From assembly GCF_001550155.1 (NCBI RefSeq), contig NZ_LRUF01000021.1, positions 570,121 to 634,120 on the forward strand: a DNA stretch of 64,000 nucleotides, read 5' to 3'. The position numbers and the translations under genes were made by a program. Of the stretch, positions 52,335-62,261 are shown one piece after another. The notes beneath the pieces are model-generated. The model had not been told where the DNA came from, searched no databases, and worked only from the letters and a program-made list of their open reading frames with translations. The DNA comes from Pseudoalteromonas arabiensis. GTDB lineage: Bacteria > Pseudomonadota > Gammaproteobacteria > Enterobacterales > Alteromonadaceae. Position 1 is the first letter of the stretch, and the number at the start of each line of letters is the position of its first letter.

Positions 52335-53030
52335 TTAATCAGCATTCCTTGGCAACTCTCTCCTTGCAAAGTAAGCAACTAGCCCTGAATACACATCCAT
52401 CAATATATGAATCAAAATAACGAAGAAAATACTTTCAAAATAAAGATATAAACCACAAAGCACTAAACCTATTAATGCAGTTTTAATTACATGCTTCCAG
52501 CCTAGGTAAAAATGCCATAATCCAAAAACCATGCTGCTGCCAATAACTGCTATAACCCAATTGCTGTGTAATTCAATAACGCTTAGTAAATACCAACGGA
52601 AAATAAGTTCTTCACATACGCCCGCTGTCACTGAAACAATAAAGGTGAACATAAAAAGCTCTGAACGAGACTCCGGCATTAAATCATTAAGAGAGTCGCC
52701 GCTATGCTCTAAAGAAGTTGCAATGTCGTTCCTTATCTTTTCACTTTGCACAATTGTGTACATCACATAAATCATATAGATAATAAATAAAAGAATAAGA
52801 GTGCCAGCAAATACAGTCTTCCATAGAGTGTTCGGCAAGATAAATGGATGGGTTACTGATAGTTCACCTTGATAATAAAAGAAAATTACCAACCCTGTCA
52901 GGCACCACAGTACTGCTGATGTTTTACAATATTCAAACTTTTTATTATTCGATTTATATTTTTCTAATACTAAATCTATAACGGGGAATATAAGAAAGAT
53001 AACTAATAGTATAATTTCTAACGCTGGCAT
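52335..53030 (-). CDS. CPBP-family intramembrane metalloprotease
   Basis: This 231-aa protein has seven or eight TM helices and the family motifs CEELIFRWY (EExxxR), FGLWHFY and HILMDVYSG (HxxxD). These correspond to the CaaX/Abi protease active site. Substrate unknown; members process peptides or act in bacteriocin immunity. It stands alone between a receptor gene and a small metal-cluster protein. Confidence 0.85.
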   Translation of the reverse strand: MPALEIILLVIFLIFPVIDLVLEKYKSNNKKFEYCKTSAVLWCLTGLVIFFYYQGELSVTHPFILPNTLWKTVFAGTLILLFIIYMIYVMYTIVQSEKIRNDIATSLEHSGDSLNDLMPESRSELFMFTFIVSVTAGVCEELIFRWYLLSVIELHSNWVIAVIGSSMVFGLWHFYLGWKHVIKTALIGLVLCGLYLYFESIFFVILIHILMDVYSGLVAYFARRELPRNAD

Positions 53031-53118
53031 CTAGAGGTTCTTTCATGCAAATAGAATTGTTATCTATTAAAGCACAACTTTTTAATTAGACAGCGATTTT
53101 ATAAAATTTTAAGCAAAA

Positions 53119-53379
53119 CTAAGTCATCTGCTCAAGTTCAGTAATTAAATACAATGCTTGTTCGTTAGTCGTGCCACACACATCAATGGTGGCAGAAAAG
53201 TCACTACATACCTTTGGCCTTGAGGCATCACCAAATAATTTACATAGGTTGTTATCATCAAGCTGAATACAGCGCTCTCCCGCTTCTTTCCCGTTAGGCA
53301 TTCCTGGGATCGGTGAGCTAATACTGGGTGCAACACAACAGGCGCCACAGCCTAATCTACACGTCATTTTATCTGTCAT
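53119..53379 (-). CDS. YkgJ-family cysteine cluster protein
   Basis: This 86-aa protein has Cys residues in CRLGCGACC, GERCIQL, NNLCKLF, PKVCSDF and DVCGT. The pattern CxxxCGxCC fits the zinc- or iron-chelating YkgJ/YcgN family. Function unknown, probably metal or metal-cluster binding in the cytosol. Confidence 0.85.
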   Translation of the reverse strand: MTDKMTCRLGCGACCVAPSISSPIPGMPNGKEAGERCIQLDDNNLCKLFGDASRPKVCSDFSATIDVCGTTNEQALYLITELEQMT

Positions 53380-53524
53380 TGAGTACCCCTTATAGAACCT
53401 TTGTAGCGTCTTTGTAATATGTGCAATGCTTTGTTACATCTTCAAACGCCTTGTAAACACTTTATTGCGTATGCTTAGCCTATCAAGTTTATTTTAATTA
53501 CCGTCAACCGTGAGGGACTATCCC

Positions 53525-54697
53525 GTGGCTAGTAAAAAACAAATCATTCTTCCTATCGCCGTATTAGTCGGTGGCCTAGGAATGGCTTTTGCGTTTGCTT
53601 CGATGAAGCAAGCGCCGGTCGAAAAACCAGAACAAGACAACCGTCCGCTTGTATCAATAAAACCATTGAACTTTGATGCTATTACGCTCGATGTAAAATC
53701 ACATGGAATTGTGAAGCCAAAAAACCACACGGAGTTAGTCGCACAAGTCAGTGGCCAAGTTGTGTCACTGTCTGAGCAATTTGTACAAGGTGGATTTGTT
53801 AAGCAAGGCGACATTCTAGCACGTATTGATCCAAATGATTACGAAGCAGCACTAATCGAAGCAGAAGCCGGCCTTGCTCAAGCAAGTTCGGCCCTTGAAA
53901 TTGAACGTGCGCAGGTATCTGTAGCGCAAGCTGAATGGGATCGCATCAAAGGTGACTCAAACCAAGTTATTCCGTCAAAGTTATATTTACGCAAACCTCA
54001 GCTTGCTGAAAAATTAGCAAGCTACCGCGCTGCACAAGCGAGTGTAAAACGTGCAAAACGTAATTTAGAGCGCACTTACATTAAAGCACCTTATGATGCC
54101 ATTATCGACGAGCGATTAATTAGCTTAGGCAGTGTGGTAAACCCTGGCAGTAGCTTTGGTAGCTTAAGCTCAACCTCTATAGCAGAGGTTCGTCTTCCAG
54201 TTGCTGATAAAGACTTGCAATATCTAAACAACCAAGGCATTGGTGCAAATGTGTCAATCAGTGCTGAATTTGCAGGTAAACAAACAACATGGCAAGCAAC
54301 TATTGTTCGCAGCGAAGGTGTTGTTGACCAACGTAGCCGTATGAACTACTTAGTTGCTCAAGTCGCAACGCCTTATGAGCAAAAGCAACCTTTACGCTTT
54401 GGCTCTTATATTAATGCGACGATTGAAGGCCGTGCCCTCGATAACGCGATTGTCGTACCGCACCACTTAGTTAAAGATAAAAAAGTCGCTGTACTACAAG
54501 ATGGCGAAACACTGACATTCAAAACGCTGAATATCGTGCGTGAGCAAAATGGCATGGTGATCGCCGATAATGGCTTGGCTAATGGTGAAAAGTTAATTAC
54601 CTCTGCACTTGAGTACCCCACAGAAGGCATGGCTGTAAAACTCGATAACGCTGAATTGAGTGTACCGACAACACAATTAGCACTTAAAGAGGAATAA
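53525..54697 (+). CDS. RND efflux periplasmic adaptor (membrane fusion protein)
   Basis: This protein of about 390 aa has an N-terminal TM anchor (about 7-25), a lipoyl half-motif (VKPKNHTELVAQVSGQVVSLSEQF), a helical hairpin (about 110-180), a second lipoyl half (RTYIKAPYDAIIDERL), a beta-barrel and a membrane-proximal domain. I use the GTG at 53525 because GAGGGA precedes it; the frame also opens at GTG 53510. It pairs with the pump 4 bp downstream. Confidence 0.88.
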   Translation: MASKKQIILPIAVLVGGLGMAFAFASMKQAPVEKPEQDNRPLVSIKPLNFDAITLDVKSHGIVKPKNHTELVAQVSGQVVSLSEQFVQGGFVKQGDILARIDPNDYEAALIEAEAGLAQASSALEIERAQVSVAQAEWDRIKGDSNQVIPSKLYLRKPQLAEKLASYRAAQASVKRAKRNLERTYIKAPYDAIIDERLISLGSVVNPGSSFGSLSSTSIAEVRLPVADKDLQYLNNQGIGANVSISAEFAGKQTTWQATIVRSEGVVDQRSRMNYLVAQVATPYEQKQPLRFGSYINATIEGRALDNAIVVPHHLVKDKKVAVLQDGETLTFKTLNIVREQNGMVIADNGLANGEKLITSALEYPTEGMAVKLDNAELSVPTTQLALKEE

Positions 54698-54701
54698 GGC
54701 C

Positions 54702-57700
54702 ATGACCACACACAGAGAAAAAGGCCTGATAGCGTGGTTTGCTCGTAACCCTGTTGCGGCAAACCTGCTGATGATTTTCATCTTAGTGGGCGGCTTGCTT
54801 ACTGCGATGTCAGTTCGAAAACAAATGTTTCCACAATTCGAAAGTAATTGGATCAGCATTCAAGCAATTTACCCAGGTGCTGCGCCACAAGAGGTTGAAG
54901 AAGGTATTACCATTAAGGTCGAGGAGTCTTTAGAAGGGCTCGAAGGCATAAAGCGTTTAATCACTTATTCAAATCGTGGCTTTTCACAAGCATGGGTCGA
55001 AATAGAAGAAAAATACGACCCGCAAGAAGTGCTTGATGAAATCAAGATGCAGGTGGATTCAATAAACACCTTCCCTGCCGAGATGGAACGCCCAATTGTT
55101 CGCCGCGACAAGTTTGAGCAAGAGGTTATGATCCTTGCGCTGTATGGCGATATGAGCAACTACCAACTCAAAGAGCTAGGCAATGATATAAAAGACGAGC
55201 TACAAGCTTTACCGCAAATCAACTTAGTCAACTTTTATAGTGGTTTAAACTACGAAATTGGCATTGAAATTAGCCCTGATAAACTACGCGAATATGGTTT
55301 AACTTTCCGTGATATCGCAACCGCAGTGCGTAGTTTCTCAGCGAATATGTCCGCAGGTCAAATTCGCTCTGAAAATGGTTATATTTCGATGCGAGTTGAA
55401 AACCAAGCGTATCGTGGTAAAGAGTTCGAAAACCTGCCTTTATTACACCTACCAGATGGCGCGCAAGTATTACTAGGCGACGTGGCAACGATTAATGATG
55501 GCTTTGAAGAAGGCTTACAATATTCTAAGTACAATGGCAAAAACTCACTAGCATTCGAAATAAATGCTTCCAAAGATCAAGATATAACCAAAGTTGCCGC
55601 TGTTCTTAAAAAATACCTTGCAGATAAAGCCCCACAATTACCTGCTGGTGTAAGACTATCGCCTATTGTTGATTTAACTTACTACCTTGAAGGTCGTCTG
55701 AACATGATGATCGACAACATGGTTTGGGGTGGTATTTTAGTTATGGTAGTACTTGCCCTATTCTTACCATTACGCTTAGCATTTTGGGTCATGATGGGTC
55801 TGCCTGTTTCATTCCTTGGTGCATTTTTAATGATGCCTTTGGGCTTTTTAGATATCACCATCAACTTAGCCTCTTTATTTGCATTCATACTGGTGTTGGG
55901 AATTGTGGTTGATGATGCCATTGTAGTCGGTGAATCGGCCAGTGCTGAAATTGAAAAACACGGCCACAGCCTTGATAACGTAGTACGTGGCGTTAAACGC
56001 GTTGCCATTCCTGCCACCTTTGGTGTGCTAACCACAATTGCAGCCTTCTTACCACAAACACTCGCATCAGGCCCAGGGTCTGCCTTCTCTAAAGCCATTG
56101 GTGGTGTGATTATCCTGTGCTTAATCTTCTCTTTGATTGAGTCAAAACTGATTTTACCTGCTCACTTAGCAGCAATGAAAAATAAACCAGCGAATCCTAA
56201 AAACCCGTTACATCGATTACGTTTAGGTATGGATAATGGTTTAAAAAGTTTTATTGATAATTACTACACACCATTTATTGGTCACTGCATACACTACCGT
56301 TATACCGTGATCGTAGGCTTTATATGTGTATTGATTGTCAGCGGCGGTATGTTTGCAGGTGGATTAGTAAAATTTGTGGCGAACCCTAAGATCCCACATG
56401 ATTTTCCACGAATTTCTATAGAAATGAACTTGTCATCTTCTGAACAAGCAACTCTTGAGACAGCTCAAACTATTGAAAAACTAATTTTAGATGTCGATAA
56501 GCAACTTGAAGAGCAATATGGTCAAGCGATGATCCGCGACTTATCAGTTAGTTTGCGCGGTCGTACAAGTGCACGCATTATGGCTATTTTAGTTGAACCG
56601 GACTTACGCCCTATTGATACCTTCCAATTAAGTGCAATGTGGCGTGAGCAAATGCCGCCTCTGCCTGGCGTGAAAACATTAAACATTGAAGACAGTATCA
56701 TGAATGGCGGTCGTGATGATGGCGATGTTAGCTTCCGCTTAGAAGGTAAAGATATCAACAAGTTAAAAGAAGTGGCCGCTAAACTAAAAGAAAAGCTTAA
56801 TGGTATGCAAGGTGTCGGTGATGTTAATGACTCACTGCAATCAGCAACCGATGAAGTACAACTTGAGCTTAAACCGCTAGCTTACAGTCTTGGTTTAACA
56901 TTATCAGACGTTGCATCACAAGTCAGCTTTAGCTACTACGGTCTTGAAGCACAACGTATTTTACGTGACGGTGAAGAGATTAAAGTGATGATCCGCTACC
57001 CTCGTGAATCTCGTAACGCGGTAAGTGACATCACAGATGCACGGATCATTACACCAACCGGTGTAGAAGTTCCTCTTGCAGAAGTCGCAAAAGTAAATAT
57101 TGTTGATGGTGTAAACCGTATTCGTCGTGAAAACGCCAAACGTACTGTAAACGTATGGGCCGCAGTTAACACAGACCAAGCAGAACCATTTGCCATTGCG
57201 AAAGAAATCCGCGATGAATACTTACCTAGCCTACTGAAAAGCTACCCTGGAGTTGAAAGTAACGTAGCCGGTCGCATTCAAGAAGAAATGGACAGCGTTG
57301 CAGAGCAAATACGTGATTTTGCTTTATCAATGCTGATTATCTTTGCATTGTTAGCCATTCCACTGCGTTCATATTCACAGCCGTTCATTATTATGTCGGT
57401 GATCCCTTTTGGTGTGATAGGTGCCATGTTCGGTCACATGATTTTAGGCATGACCATGAGTAGCCTATCGGTATTCGGTATCATCGCTGTTGCTGGTGTG
57501 GTGGTGAATGACTCGCTGGTTATGGTTGATTTTGTTAATAAAGCGCGCGCCGAAGGAGTTGCGATAAAAGAAGCTGTCATGCAAGCAGGTGCTCGTCGTT
57601 TTAGAGCAATACTACTTACTTCAATTACCACATTTATCGGTGTCTTACCGATTATAATGGAAACAAGCTTACAAGCGAAAATTGTCATCCCTATGGCGGT

Positions 57701-57854
57701 TTCACTCGCTTTTGGTGTGTTGTTCGCCACGGTGATCACACTTATCTTAATTCCATGTCAGTACGTGGCGCTGGAAGACTTTAAGCGCTTAATTAGCAAG
57801 TTAAAAGGTAAAAAGGCTGCACCTGAAGCTGAGTTACATACAAGCAGTCACTAA
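54702..57854 (+). CDS. RND-family efflux pump permease
   Basis: This 1050-aa protein has 12 TM helices and two large periplasmic loops. N-terminal blocks are NPVAANLLMIFILVGGLLTA and QFESNWISIQAIYPGAAPQEVEEGI. The proton-relay Asp pair is in TM4 (FILVLGIVVDDAIVVGE). It is closest in feel to AcrB-like HAE pumps but the substrate is not known. The adaptor is upstream and no TolC-like gene is adjacent, so a shared outer-membrane channel is likely. Confidence 0.9.
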   Translation: MTTHREKGLIAWFARNPVAANLLMIFILVGGLLTAMSVRKQMFPQFESNWISIQAIYPGAAPQEVEEGITIKVEESLEGLEGIKRLITYSNRGFSQAWVEIEEKYDPQEVLDEIKMQVDSINTFPAEMERPIVRRDKFEQEVMILALYGDMSNYQLKELGNDIKDELQALPQINLVNFYSGLNYEIGIEISPDKLREYGLTFRDIATAVRSFSANMSAGQIRSENGYISMRVENQAYRGKEFENLPLLHLPDGAQVLLGDVATINDGFEEGLQYSKYNGKNSLAFEINASKDQDITKVAAVLKKYLADKAPQLPAGVRLSPIVDLTYYLEGRLNMMIDNMVWGGILVMVVLALFLPLRLAFWVMMGLPVSFLGAFLMMPLGFLDITINLASLFAFILVLGIVVDDAIVVGESASAEIEKHGHSLDNVVRGVKRVAIPATFGVLTTIAAFLPQTLASGPGSAFSKAIGGVIILCLIFSLIESKLILPAHLAAMKNKPANPKNPLHRLRLGMDNGLKSFIDNYYTPFIGHCIHYRYTVIVGFICVLIVSGGMFAGGLVKFVANPKIPHDFPRISIEMNLSSSEQATLETAQTIEKLILDVDKQLEEQYGQAMIRDLSVSLRGRTSARIMAILVEPDLRPIDTFQLSAMWREQMPPLPGVKTLNIEDSIMNGGRDDGDVSFRLEGKDINKLKEVAAKLKEKLNGMQGVGDVNDSLQSATDEVQLELKPLAYSLGLTLSDVASQVSFSYYGLEAQRILRDGEEIKVMIRYPRESRNAVSDITDARIITPTGVEVPLAEVAKVNIVDGVNRIRRENAKRTVNVWAAVNTDQAEPFAIAKEIRDEYLPSLLKSYPGVESNVAGRIQEEMDSVAEQIRDFALSMLIIFALLAIPLRSYSQPFIIMSVIPFGVIGAMFGHMILGMTMSSLSVFGIIAVAGVVVNDSLVMVDFVNKARAEGVAIKEAVMQAGARRFRAILLTSITTFIGVLPIIMETSLQAKIVIPMAVSLAFGVLFATVITLILIPCQYVALEDFKRLISKLKGKKAAPEAELHTSSH

Positions 57855-57872
57855 CCTTTCTCATCCCAACCT

Positions 57873-57908
57873 AAAACGCTTGGTAAGTTTCTTGCCAAGC
57901 GTTTTGTC
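57873..57908 (+). terminator. Terminator after the RND operon
   Basis: AAAACGCTTGG (57873-57883) pairs with CCAAGCGTTTT (57895-57905), followed by G and T residues. Confidence 0.8.
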
Positions 57909-58060
57909 ATATAAAGAGAAATAAATGCGACATAACACCAAAACTCAGGTACGGTATAAAAGTTAATCAATCGTATAGTAAAAAACACTTTCAATAGATG
58001 AAAAACAAGGAGTTAAACCTAAAAAATAAAATAGAACAATAATCACAACAAGGGAAAAAA

Positions 58061-59503
58061 ATGAAAACATTAGAGAACTATTTAAAGCCATTAATGCTGG
58101 TATCTGTATTACTCTTTGCAAACCTTGCTTTTAGTAAAGAAAAAGCACAGCAAATGGCTGACTTTATTCAAGAGTTTCATAATTATAAACAGTTTAATGG
58201 TAACGTCTTAGTTGCTAAAGAAGGCAAAATACTTTTTGAAAAAAGTTATGGTTATGCCAACTTCGAATGGGATATAAAACATAGCAAAAACAGTAAGTTT
58301 AGGATTGGCTCAATTACAAAACAATTCACAGCGATGCTAATTCTACAACTAGCTCAACAAGGCAAACTCAAGCTTGACGAACCATTAGCAACCTACCTAC
58401 CCGATTATAGGCAAGATTCCGCTAAGAAAATAACTATCCGTCAAATACTTAACCATACATCAGGTCTTGGTAATTACACACAAACAAAAGACTTTGGCGA
58501 AAAATACAGCAGAAACCCATATAGTGTTGATCAGTTTATTCGTCTGTTATGTAGTGATGATTTAGTGTTTGAGCCTGGCACCCAATTTCGCTATAGCAAC
58601 TCAGGCTATTTTATTTTAGGGGCAGTCATCGAAAAAATAACAGGGAAACGCTACCAAGATGTCTTGCAGGAAAATATTCTAACACCACTCAATATGGCTA
58701 ATACAGGCTACGATTCACACAGTAAAATTATAAAATATCGTGCATCGGGTTATGCTAATGACTTAGCAGGTTATAGCAACACTGACTATCTAGATATGTC
58801 CATTCCTTATGCTGCAGGTGCAATGTACTCAACCGCACGTGATTTAGTAAAATGGGATCAAGCTCTTTACTCTAACCAACTGTTGAATGCTGAATATAAA
58901 AAGCAAATGTACCAAGTATCTAACCAACGAGATTATGCACTCGGCTGGGAGGTTAAAAAGTTAGATAAAGATCAATATGGTAAAGCGTTGACTCAAATAC
59001 AGCATGGCGGTGGTATTAATGGCTTTAATGCGTTTATTAGCCGAGTTATTGAAGATAAACTCCTAATCGTTATTTTAAATAACACAGGTGGTGCACCATT
59101 AACCCCCATGACTAATGGGCTTCTCAATATTTATTACGAAAAGCCTTATGAAGCGGCTACTGAGCATGCTGATAGCATACTATACAAAGCACTTAAGGAT
59201 GGCGGTATTGCTGCACTAAAAGAAAAATATGCAGAGCTCGTCACTCATCATAAAACGCCTCGTGAGCGAACGATTAATTACTTTGGCTATGAATTAATGC
59301 AAATGAATAAATTAAATGCAGCGGTGGCAGTATTTGAACTCAATAGTCAGCATTATCCCGACTCTGCCAATACCCATGACAGCCTAGGTGAAGCCTATTT
59401 AGCTGTTGGGGAAAAGCAAAAAGCGCTCATCAGTTATAAAAGAGCCCTTGAGTTAGATCCTGAAAGTGAAAGTGCAAAAAACGCTATTAAGCAACTTCAA
59501 TAG
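58061..59503 (+). CDS. Exported serine hydrolase (beta-lactamase / class C-like) with C-terminal TPR
   Basis: This 480-aa protein has a signal peptide (1 to about 25, ending AFS), a penicillin-binding-like domain with SITK (nucleophile Ser), YSN and HGGG in place of KTG, and about 100 C-terminal residues of TPR repeats (SANTHDSLGEAYLAVGEKQKALISYKRALELDPES). Such enzymes act on esters or D-amino acid peptides; real beta-lactamase activity is not implied. The stretch upstream (57910-58060) shows no other gene. Confidence 0.88.
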   Translation: MKTLENYLKPLMLVSVLLFANLAFSKEKAQQMADFIQEFHNYKQFNGNVLVAKEGKILFEKSYGYANFEWDIKHSKNSKFRIGSITKQFTAMLILQLAQQGKLKLDEPLATYLPDYRQDSAKKITIRQILNHTSGLGNYTQTKDFGEKYSRNPYSVDQFIRLLCSDDLVFEPGTQFRYSNSGYFILGAVIEKITGKRYQDVLQENILTPLNMANTGYDSHSKIIKYRASGYANDLAGYSNTDYLDMSIPYAAGAMYSTARDLVKWDQALYSNQLLNAEYKKQMYQVSNQRDYALGWEVKKLDKDQYGKALTQIQHGGGINGFNAFISRVIEDKLLIVILNNTGGAPLTPMTNGLLNIYYEKPYEAATEHADSILYKALKDGGIAALKEKYAELVTHHKTPRERTINYFGYELMQMNKLNAAVAVFELNSQHYPDSANTHDSLGEAYLAVGEKQKALISYKRALELDPESESAKNAIKQLQ

Positions 59504-59507
59504 AGAC

Positions 59508-59532
59508 GAAGCCACCGTAAGTGGCTTCTTTT
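59508..59532. terminator. Bidirectional terminator
   Basis: GAAGCCAC (59508-59515) pairs with GTGGCTTC (59521-59528), followed by TTTT on the + strand. It separates the serine hydrolase gene from ribB. Confidence 0.75.
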
Positions 59533-59536
59533 AATT

Positions 59537-60196
59537 TTAGCACGCCTGTTTTTGATTAAGCTCGATATAGGCTACCAAGTCTTCAATCGAGACGACAGGC
59601 ATAGCGTGCTCAATGGCAAACGTGCTTACCTCTGGTAAGCGAGCCATTGAGCCATCTGGGTTTGTTAACTCACAAATAACTCCAAAAGGCGCTAAACCCG
59701 CTAGCTGCATTAAATCGACTGACGCCTCGGTATGACCTCTACGAACAAGCACCCCGCCTGTTTGCGCACGTAAACCAAACACATGGCCTGGACGAGATAA
59801 ATCTTCTGGTTTTGCTTTTTCTGCTGTGGCTGCTTTAATTGTGGTGACACGATCAGCCGCTGACACGCCTGTTGTCACGCCCGTTTTGGCTTCAATAGTG
59901 ACAGTATACGCAGTTTTGTTCTGACTGGTGTTATGCTCAACCATTTGCGGTAAGTCGAGCTGTTTGACACGCTCATCGCCCATGCAAAGACACACAATAC
60001 CGCTGCCTTCACGGATCATCATAGCCATTTGCTCGGTTGTTAGGTGCTGTGCTGAATACACAAAATCACCTTCATTTTCACGGTTTTCGTCATCTACCAC
60101 AAGCACGCCCTCACCTTGCTGCAATGCAGCAATAGCACGTTCAACGCGTTCAAGTGGTTCGCCGAACTGGCTTAGTAAAGAAGACTGAATCATCAT
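59537..60196 (-). CDS. ribB: 3,4-dihydroxy-2-butanone 4-phosphate synthase
   Basis: This 219-aa enzyme converts ribulose 5-phosphate to the four-carbon precursor of riboflavin. Conserved blocks are [14 protein letters not shown] (acidic loop), [25 protein letters not shown] and [16 protein letters not shown]. It is monofunctional with no GTP cyclohydrolase II part. The FMN riboswitch at 60301-60443 in its leader makes it a feedback-controlled stand-alone gene. Confidence 0.95.
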   Translation of the reverse strand: MMIQSSLLSQFGEPLERVERAIAALQQGEGVLVVDDENRENEGDFVYSAQHLTTEQMAMMIREGSGIVCLCMGDERVKQLDLPQMVEHNTSQNKTAYTVTIEAKTGVTTGVSAADRVTTIKAATAEKAKPEDLSRPGHVFGLRAQTGGVLVRRGHTEASVDLMQLAGLAPFGVICELTNPDGSMARLPEVSTFAIEHAMPVVSIEDLVAYIELNQKQAC

Positions 60197-60300
60197 TTTT
60201 AATACCTATTAAATTAAATATGAAAAGATTCAGGACATTGAAAGGCACAGCAAAAAAGACCACCCGAGGGCAGCCAATTACTGTTTTATAGATTAACTAT

Positions 60301-60443
60301 ATTCTCTTTCATCCGGACTATCACCGTCGGCTCTGGCCTCTCACCAGATCTGCTGACCTTCAACCAAAGGTTAAAGCGCTCGCGGGCTCACTTAACATCG
60401 TTAAGTATACCGCCGGTGGGGAATTTCACCCCGCCCTGAGAAT
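60301..60443 (-). promoter_or_regulatory. FMN riboswitch (RFN element) in the ribB leader
   Basis: The minus-strand leader reads ATTCTCAGGGCGGGGTGAAA, CCCCACCGGCGGT, AGCCCGCGAGCG, GGTCAGCAGATCTGGTGAGA and GACGGTGATAGTCCGGATGA in this order, which is the RFN consensus in full. It ends about 105 bp before the ribB start. Confidence 0.97.
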
Positions 60444-60494
60444 GTTGCTTAATCATAAAGACAAATAAGCCCAGTTATTCTATACTTAAAATAA

Positions 60495-61433
60495 TTAGTT
60501 ATCGAGTACCTGCTTATCTAAAATGCCTTTTTCAATCAGTTGATTGAGAATCGCCTTCGTTTTTTCTCGACATATATCTCTCACTAAACGAACAGCAGGT
60601 GTGATTGATTGCCTGCTTGGGCAAATTAACCAAAGCTCTGCACAAAGGTGCGGGTAATTTTGCATAATAGGTACGACCCGCCCTGTTAATAAATCATCAC
60701 TGATATCTATGCATGATTTCACAGCAAGGCCTTTACCGGCCACGCACCAACGCCTTACTAGGTCACCATCATTAGACGCACGGCGGCCTTGCATTTTCAC
60801 CTTAAAACGCTCGGTTCCGTTGGTAAATTCCCAGACATTATTGATGATATCTTGCAGTTGATAAAATAGGCCTTGATGCAGATTTAATTCATCGGGATGT
60901 ATCGGCGCGCCATATTCAGCAATATACTCTGGTGTTGCACATAACAGCCTTGGCACATTACATATTTTAAACCCATATAGATTTGAGTCTGATGGTGAGC
61001 CATACCTAAGCGCAAAATCAACGGAGTCACGATAAAAATCGACATTACTATCACTGATGTGCGGTCGCATGCTGAGTTTGGGATACTCATCCAAAAGCTC
61101 ATCTAACCAAGGGATAATAATATTGCGTCCCAAATCAGAAGAAAGTGCAACCCTTAGTTCTCCTTCTATTTCATCATGCTCGCCTTTTAGCGCAAGTGTT
61201 GCCTGCTCAAGTGTCGCCAATGCTTGTTGGCATTGCGGTAAAAAACGCTCTCCCGCGGCTGATAATCTTAAGTGACGAGTGGTACGAACAAAAAGCTCTG
61301 CGCCAAGGGCTGCCTCTACTCGCTTTATTGCAGCACTCGCCGTCGCAGCGCGCATATCTAACTTAGCCGAAGCTCGGGTTATACTACGAAACTCCGCCAC
61401 CTTGAGGACTAATTTGAGATCTTCAACCTGCAT
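60495..61433 (-). CDS. LysR-family regulator, divergent from a nitroreductase gene
   Basis: This 312-aa protein has an N-terminal HTH (MQVEDLKLVLKVAEFRSITRASAKLDMRAATASAAIKR region, about 1-60) and a ligand-binding domain. It is of the CrgA/AaeR-like subgroup by eye. The 102 bp to the nitroreductase start hold the shared promoter, so it may control that gene. Confidence 0.85.
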   Translation of the reverse strand: MQVEDLKLVLKVAEFRSITRASAKLDMRAATASAAIKRVEAALGAELFVRTTRHLRLSAAGERFLPQCQQALATLEQATLALKGEHDEIEGELRVALSSDLGRNIIIPWLDELLDEYPKLSMRPHISDSNVDFYRDSVDFALRYGSPSDSNLYGFKICNVPRLLCATPEYIAEYGAPIHPDELNLHQGLFYQLQDIINNVWEFTNGTERFKVKMQGRRASNDGDLVRRWCVAGKGLAVKSCIDISDDLLTGRVVPIMQNYPHLCAELWLICPSRQSITPAVRLVRDICREKTKAILNQLIEKGILDKQVLDN

Positions 61434-61535
61434 ATTAACTAAAATTTTTTGATAATGTTTATTTGATTATGCGCTTTATCGTAAAGTATGCAAAGCGTAC
61501 ACTGCATCTAATGTTATACATGCGGGAGCAATTAC

Positions 61536-62192
61536 ATGACACACCCTATTATTTCTGACTTACAACGCCGTTATACAAGTAAACGCTACGATGCATCAAA
61601 ACACGTTAGCCAAGAAGATTTAAACATTATTTTAGAAGCGTTACGTTTATCGCCTTCATCAATAAATTCTCAACCTTGGAAATTTGTTGTCATTGAGTCT
61701 GAGCAAGCAAAGCAACGCCTTCACGATAGTTTTGCTAATAAGTTTCAATTTAATCAGGTGCATGCTAAAGCGGCATCACACACCATTTTATTTGCCTATA
61801 ATCCAAGCTATAAACGTGAAGATTATGAAAAAGTCATTGATGCTGATATCGCTAACGGCCGTACTAAAGCAGACAATAAAGAGCAAGCCTTTGGGGCGTT
61901 TGCCTTTGTCGATTTAAACACCGATGAACAAGGTAATAATGCTGCGTGGACAAAGTCACAAACTTACATTGCTTTGGGTAATACTATGCACACTGTGGCC
62001 CGTTTAGGTATTGATTCAACGCCGATGGAAGGTGTTGATAAAGAGCTATTGAGTGAGTTATTCGCTGATGAGTTAGACGGGTATGTTTGTGAAGTAGCCC
62101 TTGCTATCGGCTACCATGAACCTGAACAAGATTACAACGCGGCATTACCAAAATCACGATTAGATAAAAATGCAGTGATTAAAGTAATTTAA
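61536..62192 (+). CDS. NfsB-like oxygen-insensitive nitroreductase
   Basis: This 218-aa FMN-dependent NAD(P)H enzyme reduces nitroaromatics and quinones. It has the N-terminal RRYTSKRYD, SPSSINSQPWKFVVI for FMN, and a C-terminal AIGYHEPEQDYNAALPKSRL, matching NfsB/NfnB. RBS GGGAGC. Probably regulated by the divergent LysR protein and induced by redox-active or nitro compounds, inferred from similar pairs. Confidence 0.88.
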   Translation: MTHPIISDLQRRYTSKRYDASKHVSQEDLNIILEALRLSPSSINSQPWKFVVIESEQAKQRLHDSFANKFQFNQVHAKAASHTILFAYNPSYKREDYEKVIDADIANGRTKADNKEQAFGAFAFVDLNTDEQGNNAAWTKSQTYIALGNTMHTVARLGIDSTPMEGVDKELLSELFADELDGYVCEVALAIGYHEPEQDYNAALPKSRLDKNAVIKVI

Positions 62193-62220
62193 TAACCCTT
62201 TTAATACCTTGAATTAATAC

Positions 62221-62248
62221 CTTGAAGTGAGTTGAAGTTCACTTCAAG
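62221..62248. terminator. Hairpin between nitroreductase and rhlE
   Basis: CTTGAAGTGA (62221-62230) pairs with TCACTTCAAG (62239-62248). The T-tract is weak on both strands, so termination activity is uncertain. Confidence 0.5.
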
Positions 62249-62261
62249 GTTCATCGTCATA